Assembly (NCBI GenBank): GCA_913775315.1
Contig: CAJYIX010000043.1
Span: forward strand, 1 to 64,000
Origin: an uncultured Sphingomonas sp.
GTDB taxonomy: Bacteria; Pseudomonadota; Alphaproteobacteria; Sphingomonadales; Sphingomonadaceae
Length of the DNA stretch: 64,000 nt
Reading direction: 5' to 3'
The position numbers and the translations under genes are program-made. Numbering within the stretch: the first letter of the stretch is position 1; the number at the start of each line of letters is the position of its first letter. Positions 46,916 through 55,063 of the stretch are shown here, piece after piece. The notes beneath the pieces were generated by a model. It had not been told where the DNA came from. It saw only the letters and a list, made by a program, of their open reading frames with translations, and did no database searches.

Positions 46916-48255
46916 GCGTTGAGCCATGTGGGTTGCGCGCCGAGCGTCTGCGCGGTCTCGATGAAGTCGGGATAGCTGGTGGCGATGGGGCTGGCGTCGT
47001 CGATCGCGACAGCACGCGCCGCGTGCATCCCCGCGACCGCCATTGCCATCGCGATTCGGTGGTCGAGCAGGCTGGCGACGCGATCGCCGCCGGTGCCCGC
47101 CAGCGGCTCGCCGTCGCGGCCCTCGATCGACAGGCCGTCCTCATGTTCCTCGACCGCCACGCCCGCAAGGCCGAGCGCCGCGGCCATCGCGGCGATGCGG
47201 TCCGATTCCTTGACGCGAAGCTCGTGCGCGCCGCGCGCGACGGTGCGGCCCTTGGCAAAGGCGGCGGCGACGAACAGGACCGGATATTCGTCGATCATGC
47301 TGGGGGCGAGCTCGGGCGGCACCTCGATCGCCGACAGGGGGGCGTGGCGGATGCGCAGGTCGGCGACATCCTCGCCGCCCACGTCGCGCGGGTTCAGCCG
47401 CTCGATCGACGCGCCCATCATCGTCAGCGCTTCGATCAGGCCGGTGCGCGTCGGGTTCATCAGGACATTGCGGATCGTAACGTTCGACCCCGGCACGATC
47501 GAGGCGGCGACCATCCAGAAACCCGCCGACGACGGATCGCCCGGCACGTCGATATCGCGCGCGCGCAGTTCCGCCTCACCACGGATCGACACGACCTCGC
47601 CCTCCACGGTCAGCTCGGCGCCGAAGCCGCGCAGCATCCGCTCGCTATGGTCGCGCGTCGGCACGGTTTCGATGACGCGGGTGATGCCCGGCGTGTTGAG
47701 GCCGGCGAGCAGCACCGCCGACTTTACCTGCGCTGAGGCGACGGGCAGCCGGTATTCGATCGGCACCGCGGGGCACAGCCCGCGCATGGTGAGCGGCAGG
47801 CGGTCGCCGGGGCTGGCGGTGAAGTCAGCGCCCATCCGCGACAAGGGCTCGATCACACGGCCCATCGGCCGCTTCGACAGGCTGGCGTCGCCGGTGAAGG
47901 TCGCGGTGATCGGATGGCTGGCGACCAGACCCATCAGGAGGCGCGTCGAGGTGCCCGAATTGCCCATTTCGAGCGCGGTCTGCGGCTGGAGGAGTCCGCC
48001 GACGCCGACGCCCGACACGCGCCATTCGCCGTCGTCGCGCCGCTCGATGCTCGCGCCCATCGCCCGCATCGCGGCGGCGGTGGCGAGCACGTCCTCACCC
48101 TCGAGCAACCCGCGGATACGGCTCTCCCCGATGGCAAGGCCCGCGAACATCAGCGAGCGGTGGCTGATCGACTTGTCGCCCGGCACCGTCACCTCGCCCT
48201 CGAGGGGGCCGGTAGCGGCGATCGACAGCGGGCGGGGCGTGGCAGGGGGGTGCAT
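46912..48255 (-). CDS. aroA: 3-phosphoshikimate 1-carboxyvinyltransferase, class II
   Basis: EPSP synthase of the shikimate pathway (447 aa). Seen: [76 protein letters not shown] and [17 protein letters not shown]. The pattern RPMGRV and LNTPGIT fits class II enzymes. The PEP-site loop reads [12 protein letters not shown], with Gly101 where the tolerant CP4 enzyme has Ala. ATG 48255 is the usual start. It is divergent from the TIGR02300 gene, and cmk follows, a conserved neighbourhood. Confidence 0.95.
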   Translation of the reverse strand: MHPPATPRPLSIAATGPLEGEVTVPGDKSISHRSLMFAGLAIGESRIRGLLEGEDVLATAAAMRAMGASIERRDDGEWRVSGVGVGGLLQPQTALEMGNSGTSTRLLMGLVASHPITATFTGDASLSKRPMGRVIEPLSRMGADFTASPGDRLPLTMRGLCPAVPIEYRLPVASAQVKSAVLLAGLNTPGITRVIETVPTRDHSERMLRGFGAELTVEGEVVSIRGEAELRARDIDVPGDPSSAGFWMVAASIVPGSNVTIRNVLMNPTRTGLIEALTMMGASIERLNPRDVGGEDVADLRIRHAPLSAIEVPPELAPSMIDEYPVLFVAAAFAKGRTVARGAHELRVKESDRIAAMAAALGLAGVAVEEHEDGLSIEGRDGEPLAGTGGDRVASLLDHRIAMAMAVAGMHAARAVAIDDASPIATSYPDFIETAQTLGAQPTWLNA

Positions 48256-48360
48256 GGGCGCGGGCTTTTGACAGGGGGCTTGCACTATGGCAAGGCGCGC
48301 GCCACTTCGCGGACCCTTCTCAAGGCCCGAAATCATCCCATCCGAAAGGCGATACGCGGC

Positions 48361-48681
48361 ATGGTCAAGCCGGAATGGGGCACGAAGCGTTCGTGCCCGA
48401 AATGCGGAACCCGCTTCTACGATTTGCAGAAGGACGATCCCGTCACCTGCATCAATTGCGGCTATGCGTGGGAGCCCGAGCCCATCCTGAAGTCCAAGCA
48501 GCCGCTGCCGTTCGAGGCGGTGAAGACCGACAAGGACAAGGACAAGGAAGCCGATTCGGATCTGGGTGACGATCTGGACATCGACACCGAGGACGACGAC
48601 ACGCCCGCCGACGACGATGTCGACCTGGGCGGCGACGACGACCTGGGCGTCGAGGCGCCGAGCGACGACGACGAGAATTGA
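48361..48681 (+). CDS. TIGR02300 family zinc-ribbon, acidic-tail protein
   Basis: A 106-aa protein starting MVKPEWGTKRSCPKCGTRFY, then DLQKDDPVTCINCGYAWEPE: two CPxCG/CxxC knuckles bind one zinc. The rest (about 60-106) is nearly all Asp/Glu with some Lys. This FYDLN-type family is alphaproteobacterial and stands divergent from aroA. Function unknown. TTGACA at 48268-48273 could be its -35 element, but I see no matching -10. Confidence 0.9.
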   Translation: MVKPEWGTKRSCPKCGTRFYDLQKDDPVTCINCGYAWEPEPILKSKQPLPFEAVKTDKDKDKEADSDLGDDLDIDTEDDDTPADDDVDLGGDDDLGVEAPSDDDEN

Positions 48682-48688
48682 TCGATCC

Positions 48689-48718
48689 GGTGCCGGGCGG
48701 CTGCGGCCGTCCGGCACC
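48689..48718 (+). terminator. Hairpin after the TIGR02300 gene
   Basis: Arms GGTGCCGGGCGG and CCGTCCGGCACC, with one G-T pair, enclose a short loop 8 bases past the stop. No T-run follows. It separates the gene from the tRNA promoter. Confidence 0.55.
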
Positions 48719-48745
48719 CATTCGGCGGCGCTCCGAAAAACGCGC

Positions 48746-48774
48746 TTGCCAACTCAGAAAAGCGCCCCTAATGG
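48746..48774 (+). promoter_or_regulatory. Sigma-70 type promoter for tRNA-Ala
   Basis: TTGCCA (48746-48751) and TAATGG (48769-48774) are spaced 17 bases apart. Transcription would start near 48781, a dozen bases before the mature tRNA. Confidence 0.6.
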
Positions 48775-48792
48775 GCGCCTTCCCGGAACGAT

Positions 48793-48868
48793 GGGGCCGT
48801 AGCTCAGCTGGGAGAGCGTCGCAATGGCATTGCGAAGGTCAGGGGTTCGATCCCCCTCGGCTCCACCA
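48793..48868 (+). tRNA. tRNA-Ala (anticodon GGC)
   Basis: A complete 76-base cloverleaf with encoded CCA. The acceptor stem GGGGCCG/CGGCTCC includes the G3:U70 pair that defines tRNA-Ala. The D arm GCTC-AGCTGGGA-GAGC, the anticodon arm TCGCA-ATGGCAT-TGCGA (anticodon GGC) and the T arm GGGG-TTCGATC-CCCC are all intact. It reads GCC/GCU codons, among the commonest here. I see no integrase gene or 3'-end duplication nearby, so no element has used it as an attachment site within the window. The 169 bases after it contain no gene I recognise. Confidence 0.97.
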
Positions 48869-49037
48869 TTCCAGGCCCGATGCGGCTGGCATGACGAAGT
48901 TTCGGTTGCAGCACATCCCCGTCCGCTTTTGCCTCGATCCGTGGGCCGGGCATGGGCACGTCCCCTCGCTTCGAGCACAATCCGCCGCTTGCGGACGAGC
49001 GTGCCGCGCGCCTAGGGTTCGGCAAGGAGAATTGCCG

Positions 49038-49370
49038 ATGCCCGCGCCGAAATCCGCCAAGAAGACCGGCACCGTCGAAATCCGTCTGACCGACGAGATG
49101 AAGGCCGCGTTCACCGAACGGTGCCGGCGCGAGGATGTGACCGTGAGCGAGGCGCTTCGCCGGCTGATGGAACGTCAGTTGAACGGCGCGACCGATCGCG
49201 TCCGGCGCGGGCGAGCGCGGCTGATCGCGGCCGGCCTGCTCGGCGTCGTCATCGGTGCCGGTGCTGCCGCCCCCTCCTTCGCGCAATCAGCGGCGACGAA
49301 CCGCCCGAGTTTCGAGCAGCTCGATCGCGATCATGACGGCGTGCTGACTCCCGCCGAATTCGCCCGATAG
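49038..49370 (+). CDS. Ribbon-helix-helix / transmembrane / EF-hand small protein
   Basis: A 110-aa protein with three parts. Residues 12-48 (TVEIRLTDEMKAAFTERCRR, then EDVTVSEALRRLMERQL) look like a ribbon-helix-helix DNA-binding domain. A basic patch (DRVRRGRAR) precedes a hydrophobic segment (LIAAGLLGVVIGAGAAAPSF) ending in SFA-Q, which resembles a signal peptidase I site. The C-terminus holds a perfect EF-hand loop, Asp96, Asp98, Asp100, Gly101, Leu103, Glu107 in DRDHDGVLTPAEF. AAGGAGA precedes the ATG. I know no named family with this order. A signal peptidase gene is 70 bases downstream. The gene is clearly coding by start, site and motif content; its role is unknown. Confidence 0.75.
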   Translation: MPAPKSAKKTGTVEIRLTDEMKAAFTERCRREDVTVSEALRRLMERQLNGATDRVRRGRARLIAAGLLGVVIGAGAAAPSFAQSAATNRPSFEQLDRDHDGVLTPAEFAR

Positions 49371-49440
49371 GCTTGTCCGGACACGAAAACGGGCGCGTCC
49401 GGGCACGGTAACGCTGGATCGCCGCAAGCGCAGCGGCTGG

Positions 49441-50232
49441 ATGCGGCGAATGACAAACCCGCCCCCATCCACCCGCCGCCGCTGGCTCGTCGAGCTCCGC
49501 GGCCTTGCCCTCCTCGCGCTCGGCGTATTTGCGCTGCACAGCCTGGTCGCAAGACCCTTCCACATCCTGTCCATGTCGATGATGCCGACGCTGCAGGTCG
49601 GCGACCGGCTGATCGTCAGCCGATGGCCCTATGGCTGGTCCTACGCCTCCGCGGCATTGCATCTGCTGCCGCCGCTTCCTGGACGCCTGTTCGGCCGCAT
49701 GCCTGCGCGCGGCGACGTGGTGATCCTCATCCCGTCGGGCGCCGGCCGGGGCGGGGAGGACTGGATCAAGCGCGTCGTCGGCCTGCCGGGCGACACGGTT
49801 CAGATGATCGCGGGACGGTTGTGGCTCAACGGGCGGCCGGTGCGTTCAGAGCGAGTCCGCGGACGCGGGTGCCCCGCCGAGCAGCGAGAGCCATGCGCCG
49901 CGTCGATCGTGCGCGAGACGCTGCCCGGCGGTGTGGGCTACGACACGCTCGATCGCGGGCCCTCCTTCACCGACGATACCCCGCCGGTGCGCGTGCCCAC
50001 GGGCAATGTCTTCGTCCTGGGCGACAATCGCGACGTCAGCGCGGACAGCCGCGTGCCGCTGGCGTTCGGCGGGCTTGGCGGGCCGGTTCCGGTCGAGGCG
50101 ATCGGCGGGCGGGCGGAGGTCGTCACCTTCTCGCTCGGCGGGTCGGCCGGGTGGAACCCGCTAACCTGGTGGGGCGCGCTGCGGCCTGAGCGCGCGTGGC
50201 GCTCGCTGCGTCCGGCCAGGTACTCGGAGTGA
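49441..50232 (+). CDS. Signal peptidase I (accessory paralogue)
   Basis: A 263-aa inner-membrane serine peptidase. One transmembrane segment (LALLALGVFALHSLVA) is followed by the catalytic Ser46 in SMSMMPTLQVGD and Lys110 in DWIKRVVGLPGDTV. Box E reads GDNRDVSADSR, with Val where Asn is usual. It seems to be an extra LepB, since the usual lepB sits with rnc and acpS and those are absent. The neighbouring EF-hand protein may be a substrate. The start could be the ATG at 49450. Confidence 0.9.
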   Translation: MRRMTNPPPSTRRRWLVELRGLALLALGVFALHSLVARPFHILSMSMMPTLQVGDRLIVSRWPYGWSYASAALHLLPPLPGRLFGRMPARGDVVILIPSGAGRGGEDWIKRVVGLPGDTVQMIAGRLWLNGRPVRSERVRGRGCPAEQREPCAASIVRETLPGGVGYDTLDRGPSFTDDTPPVRVPTGNVFVLGDNRDVSADSRVPLAFGGLGGPVPVEAIGGRAEVVTFSLGGSAGWNPLTWWGALRPERAWRSLRPARYSE

Positions 50233-50253
50233 GCCGCGCGAGGGGGCATTGGT

Positions 50254-51150
50254 TCAGAGCGCCAACCCAGCAGCCGGCATGGCGCGCAGTCGCTCGATAT
50301 CCCGGGCCGGCGGCGCGCCGAACAGCCGGCGATACTCCCGGCTGAATTGGGACGGGCTTTCATAGCCGACGGCGAAGCCCGCGCTGCCGGCGCCCGCATC
50401 ACCCGCCAGCATCAGCCGCCGTGCTTCCTGAAGGCGCAATTGCTTTTGATAGGCGAGCGGGGTCATTCCGGTGATCGCCTTGAAATGCGCGTGGAGCGAC
50501 GACGGGCTCATGCCCGCCGCCGCCGCGATCTCCCCGATGCGGATGGGCGCATCGAAGCGGTGCCGGATCGCGCCGATCGCGCGGCTGATCTGGTTGAGGC
50601 GGCTGTCCGCGGTGGCGATCTGGCGCAGGACGGAGCCATGCGGTCCGGTCAGCAGCCGGTACTGGATCTCCCTTTCGATCAGCGGCGCCAGCGCGGCGAT
50701 CGTGTCGGGCCGGTTGAGCAGGGCCACCAGCCGACAGGCGGCGTCGATCAGGTCGTGCTCGACCGGATAGACGCCCAGCACCGGCCGTTCGGCCGGCGGT
50801 GCCGGGCGCCCCGCCGGCAGCATCAGGTCGGCGATCACCGCGGGATCGAGATCGATCTTGCAGCACAGATAGGGCCGCTCGGCGCTGGCATCAATCACAT
50901 GGCCGACCAGCGGCAGGTCGACCGAGACGATCAGGTAATGCGCCGCATCGTAGATCACGCTTCGCTCGCCCAGCGAGACGCGCTTCGATCCCTGCGCGAT
51001 CAGGCAGAGCGACGCTTCGTAGACGGCGGGCGTGGGGGTGCTCGGCCGGTCCGCGCGGATCAGGCTGAGCCGGGGAATCGCCGTCGCCGCGATCCCGGGG
51101 TTGTCGACATGGCGGTCGATGGCGGCGGCAAGGTCGGCGATCCGGTCCAT
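50254..51150 (-). CDS. AraC-family transcriptional regulator
   Basis: A 298-aa regulator with an AraC_N effector domain (about 20-165; YEASLCLIAQGSKRVSLGER, YLIVSVDLPLVGHV) and a double helix-turn-helix (about 195-290; IRIGEIAAAAGMSPSSLHAH, FKAITGMTPLAYQKQLRLQE, AVGYESPSQFSREYRRLFGA). AraC_N regulators typically control a divergent aldo/keto reductase or SDR gene; here an SDR gene diverges from it. The ATG at 51150 is chosen because the residues upstream do not fit the family. Confidence 0.9.
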   Translation of the reverse strand: MDRIADLAAAIDRHVDNPGIAATAIPRLSLIRADRPSTPTPAVYEASLCLIAQGSKRVSLGERSVIYDAAHYLIVSVDLPLVGHVIDASAERPYLCCKIDLDPAVIADLMLPAGRPAPPAERPVLGVYPVEHDLIDAACRLVALLNRPDTIAALAPLIEREIQYRLLTGPHGSVLRQIATADSRLNQISRAIGAIRHRFDAPIRIGEIAAAAGMSPSSLHAHFKAITGMTPLAYQKQLRLQEARRLMLAGDAGAGSAGFAVGYESPSQFSREYRRLFGAPPARDIERLRAMPAAGLAL

Positions 51151-51169
51151 GGCCGTTCCTATCCCCGGC

Positions 51170-51234
51170 CTTGCCGCCCGCGGCAAGCGAGGCGATGCCG
51201 GTTTTGGAGGATCGTGCAAGACTGTCGGACGATC
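51170..51234. promoter_or_regulatory. Two inverted repeats between the AraC and SDR genes
   Basis: A perfect 18-bp palindrome CTTGCCGC-CC-GCGGCAAG (51170-51187) lies 20 bases upstream of the AraC gene start. A second, GATCGT-N13-ACGATC, spans 51210-51234. Both lie in the 148-base divergent promoter region and are candidate operators for the AraC protein. Confidence 0.5.
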
Positions 51235-51298
51235 GCGCTAACGCCTGGGCCGCCCGGAACGCCATCTGCCCTCCGTCACCCAAGCGATGGAGCATATG

Positions 51299-52024
51299 AT
51301 GACGGAAGGTATCGACAAGGTCGTCCTGATTACCGGGGCATCGAGCGGGATCGGCGAGGCGGCGGCGCGCGAGCTGGCCGCCGCCGGCGCGCAGCTCTTC
51401 ATCGGCGCGCGCCGCGGCGACCGCCTGCGGGCGCTTGCCACCGAACTCGGCAACGCGGTCGACTGGCGCGAAGTCGACGTGACCGACGGCGCCGATTTCG
51501 AGCGGTTCGTCGAAGCGGCGGCGGTGCGGTTCGGCCGCATCGACGTGCTTGTCAACAATGCCGGCGTTATGCCGCTCTCCCCGCTCGCCGCGCGCAAGCA
51601 GGACGAATGGAAGCGGATGATCGACGTCAACATCGGCGGCGTCCTCAATGGGATCGCCGCGGTGCTGCCGCGGTTCCTCGCGCAGAAGCGGGGGCATGTC
51701 GTCAACGTCGCGTCGGTCGCGGCGCACATGGTGATGCCGACCGCCGCGGTCTATTGCGCGACCAAGCACGCCGTCCGGGTCATTACCGAGGGGCTGCGAC
51801 AGGAGCAGGACGATATCCGTACGACGCTGATCTCGCCCGGCGTGGTCGCGACCGAACTTGGGCACGACATCACCGATCCGGACGTCGCCGCGGCGCTGAC
51901 GGGTTGGCGCCGGAAGTCGCTGACCCCCGACGCTATCGCGCGGGCCATCCGCTATGCGATCGAGCAACCCGAGGGCGTCGACATCAACGAGGTGATCGTC
52001 CGTCCGGTCGCCGCCGACATGTAA
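51299..52024 (+). CDS. SDR-family oxidoreductase, likely AraC target
   Basis: A 241-aa short-chain dehydrogenase. LITGASSGIGEAAARELAAA, VLVNNAGVMPLSPLAA, catalytic Ser in VNVASVAAHMVMPTAAVYCA and Tyr/Lys in YCATKHAVRV. Arg after strand 2 (IGARRGDRLRAL) favours NADP(H). The family is often called YdfG- or serine dehydrogenase-like, with broad carbonyl reductase activity. ATG 51299 is chosen for GGAG 6 bases upstream. Its divergent regulator probably senses an aldehyde or similar electrophile. Confidence 0.88.
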   Translation: MTEGIDKVVLITGASSGIGEAAARELAAAGAQLFIGARRGDRLRALATELGNAVDWREVDVTDGADFERFVEAAAVRFGRIDVLVNNAGVMPLSPLAARKQDEWKRMIDVNIGGVLNGIAAVLPRFLAQKRGHVVNVASVAAHMVMPTAAVYCATKHAVRVITEGLRQEQDDIRTTLISPGVVATELGHDITDPDVAAALTGWRRKSLTPDAIARAIRYAIEQPEGVDINEVIVRPVAADM

Positions 52025-52035
52025 CCGAAGTCTGT

Positions 52036-52067
52036 GTCGGGCAGGGGGCGTCCGCTGCCTGCCCGAC
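52036..52067. terminator. Convergent hairpin between SDR and LysR genes
   Basis: Perfect 10-base arms GTCGGGCAGG and CCTGCCCGAC with a 12-base loop lie between two convergent genes. No T-run. Confidence 0.55.
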
Positions 52068-52094
52068 CGATGCCGCCGGATCGCGAAGCGCGCT

Positions 52095-52994
52095 TCAGAG
52101 ACGCTCGCCCGAGCGGACGTGCGCGGTCATGCCGCCCACCAGCGCGTCGAACACCACCCGCATCCGCCGGGTCGGGCGCAGATCCTCGTGCATCGCGATC
52201 CAGACGGGCAGGTGGGCGTGGAACGCGTCGGGCAGGACCGGGGCCAGCGCCGGGTCGCGGCAGGCGATCGGGTCCTGCACGACGCCGATACCGCACCCGG
52301 CGCGCACCATCGCGACCTGTGCCAGCTGGTTGTCGGTGCGCAGCGCAAAGGCGGGCAGGTCCGGCCACACCGCCTCGAGCGAACGGCGCGATGCGGCGTC
52401 GCGGTCGAAGCCGATGATCGCGTGCCGCGCCAGGTCCGCCGCCGTGTCGATCGGCGCGGCGCGGGCCAGATAGTCGCGGTGCGCATAGAAGCGCAGCCGG
52501 ATTCGCCCGATCGATTTGACGAGCAGGGCTTGTTGCCGCGGCTCCGTCATGCGGATCGCGACATCGGCGTCGCGGCGCAGCAGGTCGGACGACGCGTTGG
52601 TGAGCAGCAGCTCGAATTGCAGGCCGGGATGCGCGGCGGTGAGCGGGGCGAGGATACGCGGCAGGACCTCCGCCCCGATCACCTCACTGGCGCTGATCCG
52701 GACCACCCCCGACACCGCATTCGCCGGGGCCGAGGCGGTGCGGACCAGCGCCGCCGCTGCTGCCGCCATCGCCTCGGCCTGCGACGCCAGCGCCAGTGCC
52801 GCCTCGGTCGGCATCAGCCCACGGGCGGAGCGGGTGAACAACGCGTCGGTCGACAGGCACGCTTCGAGTTCGGCGATGTGCCGCCCGGCGGTCGGCTGGG
52901 TGATGCCGAGCGCGCGGGCGGCGGCGGACAGGCTCCCCGCGCGCATTACGGCGTCGAAAGTGCGCCACAATTCCCATCCCGGGTCGCGATCCAT
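52095..52994 (-). CDS. LysR-family transcriptional regulator
   Basis: A 299-aa LysR regulator. The winged helix-turn-helix (about 5-65) has LWRTFDAVMRAGSLSAAARA, LGITQPTAGRHIAELEACLS and LFTRSARGLMPTEAAL. The effector domain (about 90-290) has SGVVRISASEVIGAEVLPRI. It is divergent from an epimerase-like gene 87 bases away, which it likely controls. TTCGTA-N9-TACGGAA (53000-53021) in that gap is a weak candidate site. Confidence 0.9.
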   Translation of the reverse strand: MDRDPGWELWRTFDAVMRAGSLSAAARALGITQPTAGRHIAELEACLSTDALFTRSARGLMPTEAALALASQAEAMAAAAAALVRTASAPANAVSGVVRISASEVIGAEVLPRILAPLTAAHPGLQFELLLTNASSDLLRRDADVAIRMTEPRQQALLVKSIGRIRLRFYAHRDYLARAAPIDTAADLARHAIIGFDRDAASRRSLEAVWPDLPAFALRTDNQLAQVAMVRAGCGIGVVQDPIACRDPALAPVLPDAFHAHLPVWIAMHEDLRPTRRMRVVFDALVGGMTAHVRSGERL

Positions 52995-53081
52995 GCGATT
53001 TCGTATAGCCGGCGTACGGAATACCGCAATTTCAGTTTATGAAGATCGGGCTCAGTTCGGCGTCTCGACAAGGAGACGGTG

Positions 53082-54041
53082 ATGATCGAGACGAACAATA
53101 GCGCGCTGGTGATTGGCGCGACGGGTGGCATCGGCGGGGAAATCGCCCGCGTGCTGAAGGCGAGGGGCTGGGCGGTTCGCGCGCTGCATCGCGACGCCGA
53201 CCGCGTTCGGGCGCGCGAGCCCGCCTTCGACTGGGTACAGGGCGATGCGATGGACGCGGCTTCGGTTTGCCAGGCGGCGGAGGGCGTGTCGGTGATCGTC
53301 CATGCGGCCAACCCGCCCGGCTATCGGAACTGGGCCGGGCTGGTCCTTCCGATGCTGGACAGCACGATCGCCGCGGCCTTGGCAAACCGCGCGCGGGTGC
53401 TGCTGCCCGGCACGGTCTACAACTACGGTCCCGACGCGGGCGATGCGGTGGACGAGGACGCGCCGCAGAACCCGGTGACGCGCAAGGGGGCGATCCGCGT
53501 CGAGATGGAGCGCCGCCTGGAAAGGGCCGCCAGCACGGGCGCGACGGCGCTGATCGTCCGCGCGGGTGATTTCTTTGGGCCGAGCAGTGGCAACAACTGG
53601 CTGACGCAGGGGATGGTGCCGATGGCCGGGCCGCTCAAGCGCGTGTTCGATCCGGCGCGTAGCGGCACGGGTCACGCCTGGGCCTATCTGCCCGACCTCG
53701 CCGAGACGATGGTTCGCCTGCTCGAACGCCGCAATGAGCTGGCGGCGTTCGATCGCTTCCACTTCGGCGGCACCTGGGTGGACGACAACCGCGCGTTCGC
53801 TGATGCGATCCGCAAGGCCGCCGGGCGGCCGAACGCGCCGATTCGCGCCTTCCCATGGGCGGTGGTCGACGCGCTCGCGCCGTTCCACGAAACCGCGCGC
53901 GAGATGCGCGAGATGATCTACCTTTGGCAGCGGCCGCTGCGACTGGTGGACGCGAAGCTCCGCCGCTTTCTGGGACAGGTGCCCGCGACGCCACTGGATA
54001 TGGCGCTGCGGACGACGCTGGAGGCGCAGGGGCGTTGCTGA
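53082..54041 (+). CDS. NAD(P)-dependent epimerase/dehydratase family protein
   Basis: A 319-aa extended SDR-like Rossmann protein. ALVIGATGGIGGEIARVLKA at the N-terminus binds NAD(P); VIVHAANPPGYRNWAG and VLLPGTVYNYGPDAG follow. A Tyr in VYNYGP is present but the usual YxxxK is not clear (GAIRVEMERRL), so catalysis as a classical epimerase is unsure. It resembles NmrA/epimerase-type NAD(P)-binding proteins. AAGGAG precedes ATG 53082. Divergent from the LysR gene. Confidence 0.82.
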   Translation: MIETNNSALVIGATGGIGGEIARVLKARGWAVRALHRDADRVRAREPAFDWVQGDAMDAASVCQAAEGVSVIVHAANPPGYRNWAGLVLPMLDSTIAAALANRARVLLPGTVYNYGPDAGDAVDEDAPQNPVTRKGAIRVEMERRLERAASTGATALIVRAGDFFGPSSGNNWLTQGMVPMAGPLKRVFDPARSGTGHAWAYLPDLAETMVRLLERRNELAAFDRFHFGGTWVDDNRAFADAIRKAAGRPNAPIRAFPWAVVDALAPFHETAREMREMIYLWQRPLRLVDAKLRRFLGQVPATPLDMALRTTLEAQGRC

Positions 54042-54057
54042 GCCCCCGCGTCCAACC

Positions 54058-55029
54058 CTAGGCGGTCTCGCTCGCACCCGATCCAAGCACGGCGTCCCCG
54101 CGCCGCTCGGGGCGGATGTAGATCGAAGAGAGCTGCGGCAGCGCGGCGCGCAGCTCGGCCTCGATCGCCTCGATCAGCGGTTCGGCGTCGCCCATCGTCA
54201 GCTCGTCGTCGAAGTCGGCGCTGATCGCGACGAACACCGTGTCCGGCCCGGTGTGGATCGTGCGGATGTGGTTGATCGCGACGATCTCGCGCCGCCGGTC
54301 GAGGAGCTGGCGGACGCGTTCGATAACGGCCGGGTCGGCGCGCTCGCCGATCAGCAGCCCCTTGGATTCGCGCGCCAGCACGACCGCGACCGCGGCAAGG
54401 ATCAGGCCGATGACGATCGAGGCATAGCCGTCGATCCGCGGGTCGCCGACCGCATGGCTGATCCAGACGCCGAACGCCGCGACGACGAGGCCGATGAGCG
54501 CGGCCGAATCCTCAAACAATACGATGAAGCCCGGCGGATCCTTCGATTCGCGGATCGCTTCCCACCAGCCGGCGTCGCCGCGCGCCTCGTTGAATTCGCG
54601 CAGCGCAATCCAGCACGACCCGCCCTCCAGCGCGAAGGCGATGCCGAGGACGATATAGTTGACGAGCGGATCGGTCAGCGGCTCCGGCTCGATAATGTGA
54701 AGATAGCCCTCGTAGATCGAGACGCCGGCACCCACCGCGAAGATCAGGATCGCGACGACGAACGACCAGAAGTAAAGCTCGCGCCCATAGCCGAACGGGT
54801 GGGCGGCGTCGGCGGGACGCTTCGCGCGCTTCTGGCCATAGAGGAGCAGCACCTGATTGCCGCTGTCGACGACCGAGTGCACGCCCTCGGTCAGCATCGA
54901 CGACGATCCGGTGATGCCCGCCGCCACGAACTTGGCGACGGCGATGCCGAGGTTGGCCGCGAGCGCGCCGAACAGGACGATGTTCTCGCGCCACCCGGAC
55001 TTTGTTTCCGATTGTTTCTCTGCCGTCAT
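54058..55029 (-). CDS. Cation diffusion facilitator transporter
   Basis: A 323-aa CDF-family exporter of divalent metals such as Zn, Fe or Mn. Six predicted helices. Helix 2 has MLTEGVHSVVDSGNQVLLLY with the His/Asp metal site; helix 5 has FEDSAALIGLVVAAFGVWIS. A cytoplasmic dimerisation domain (about 225-310) has NHIRTIHTGPDTVFVAISAD. Metal identity cannot be read with certainty. ATG 55029 is chosen since the longer frame adds non-family residues. The neighbour upstream on this strand is a LysR gene. Confidence 0.9.
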   Translation of the reverse strand: MTAEKQSETKSGWRENIVLFGALAANLGIAVAKFVAAGITGSSSMLTEGVHSVVDSGNQVLLLYGQKRAKRPADAAHPFGYGRELYFWSFVVAILIFAVGAGVSIYEGYLHIIEPEPLTDPLVNYIVLGIAFALEGGSCWIALREFNEARGDAGWWEAIRESKDPPGFIVLFEDSAALIGLVVAAFGVWISHAVGDPRIDGYASIVIGLILAAVAVVLARESKGLLIGERADPAVIERVRQLLDRRREIVAINHIRTIHTGPDTVFVAISADFDDELTMGDAEPLIEAIEAELRAALPQLSSIYIRPERRGDAVLGSGASETA

Positions 55030-55063
55030 GGATGCGGGACGCGCCGAGCGGGCCGCGGTTCCG

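Noticed and set aside
48793-48868. tRNA-Ala gene as an attachment site for an island
   Set aside because: No integrase, no duplicated 3' end and no shift in composition are visible downstream. The next genes look native.
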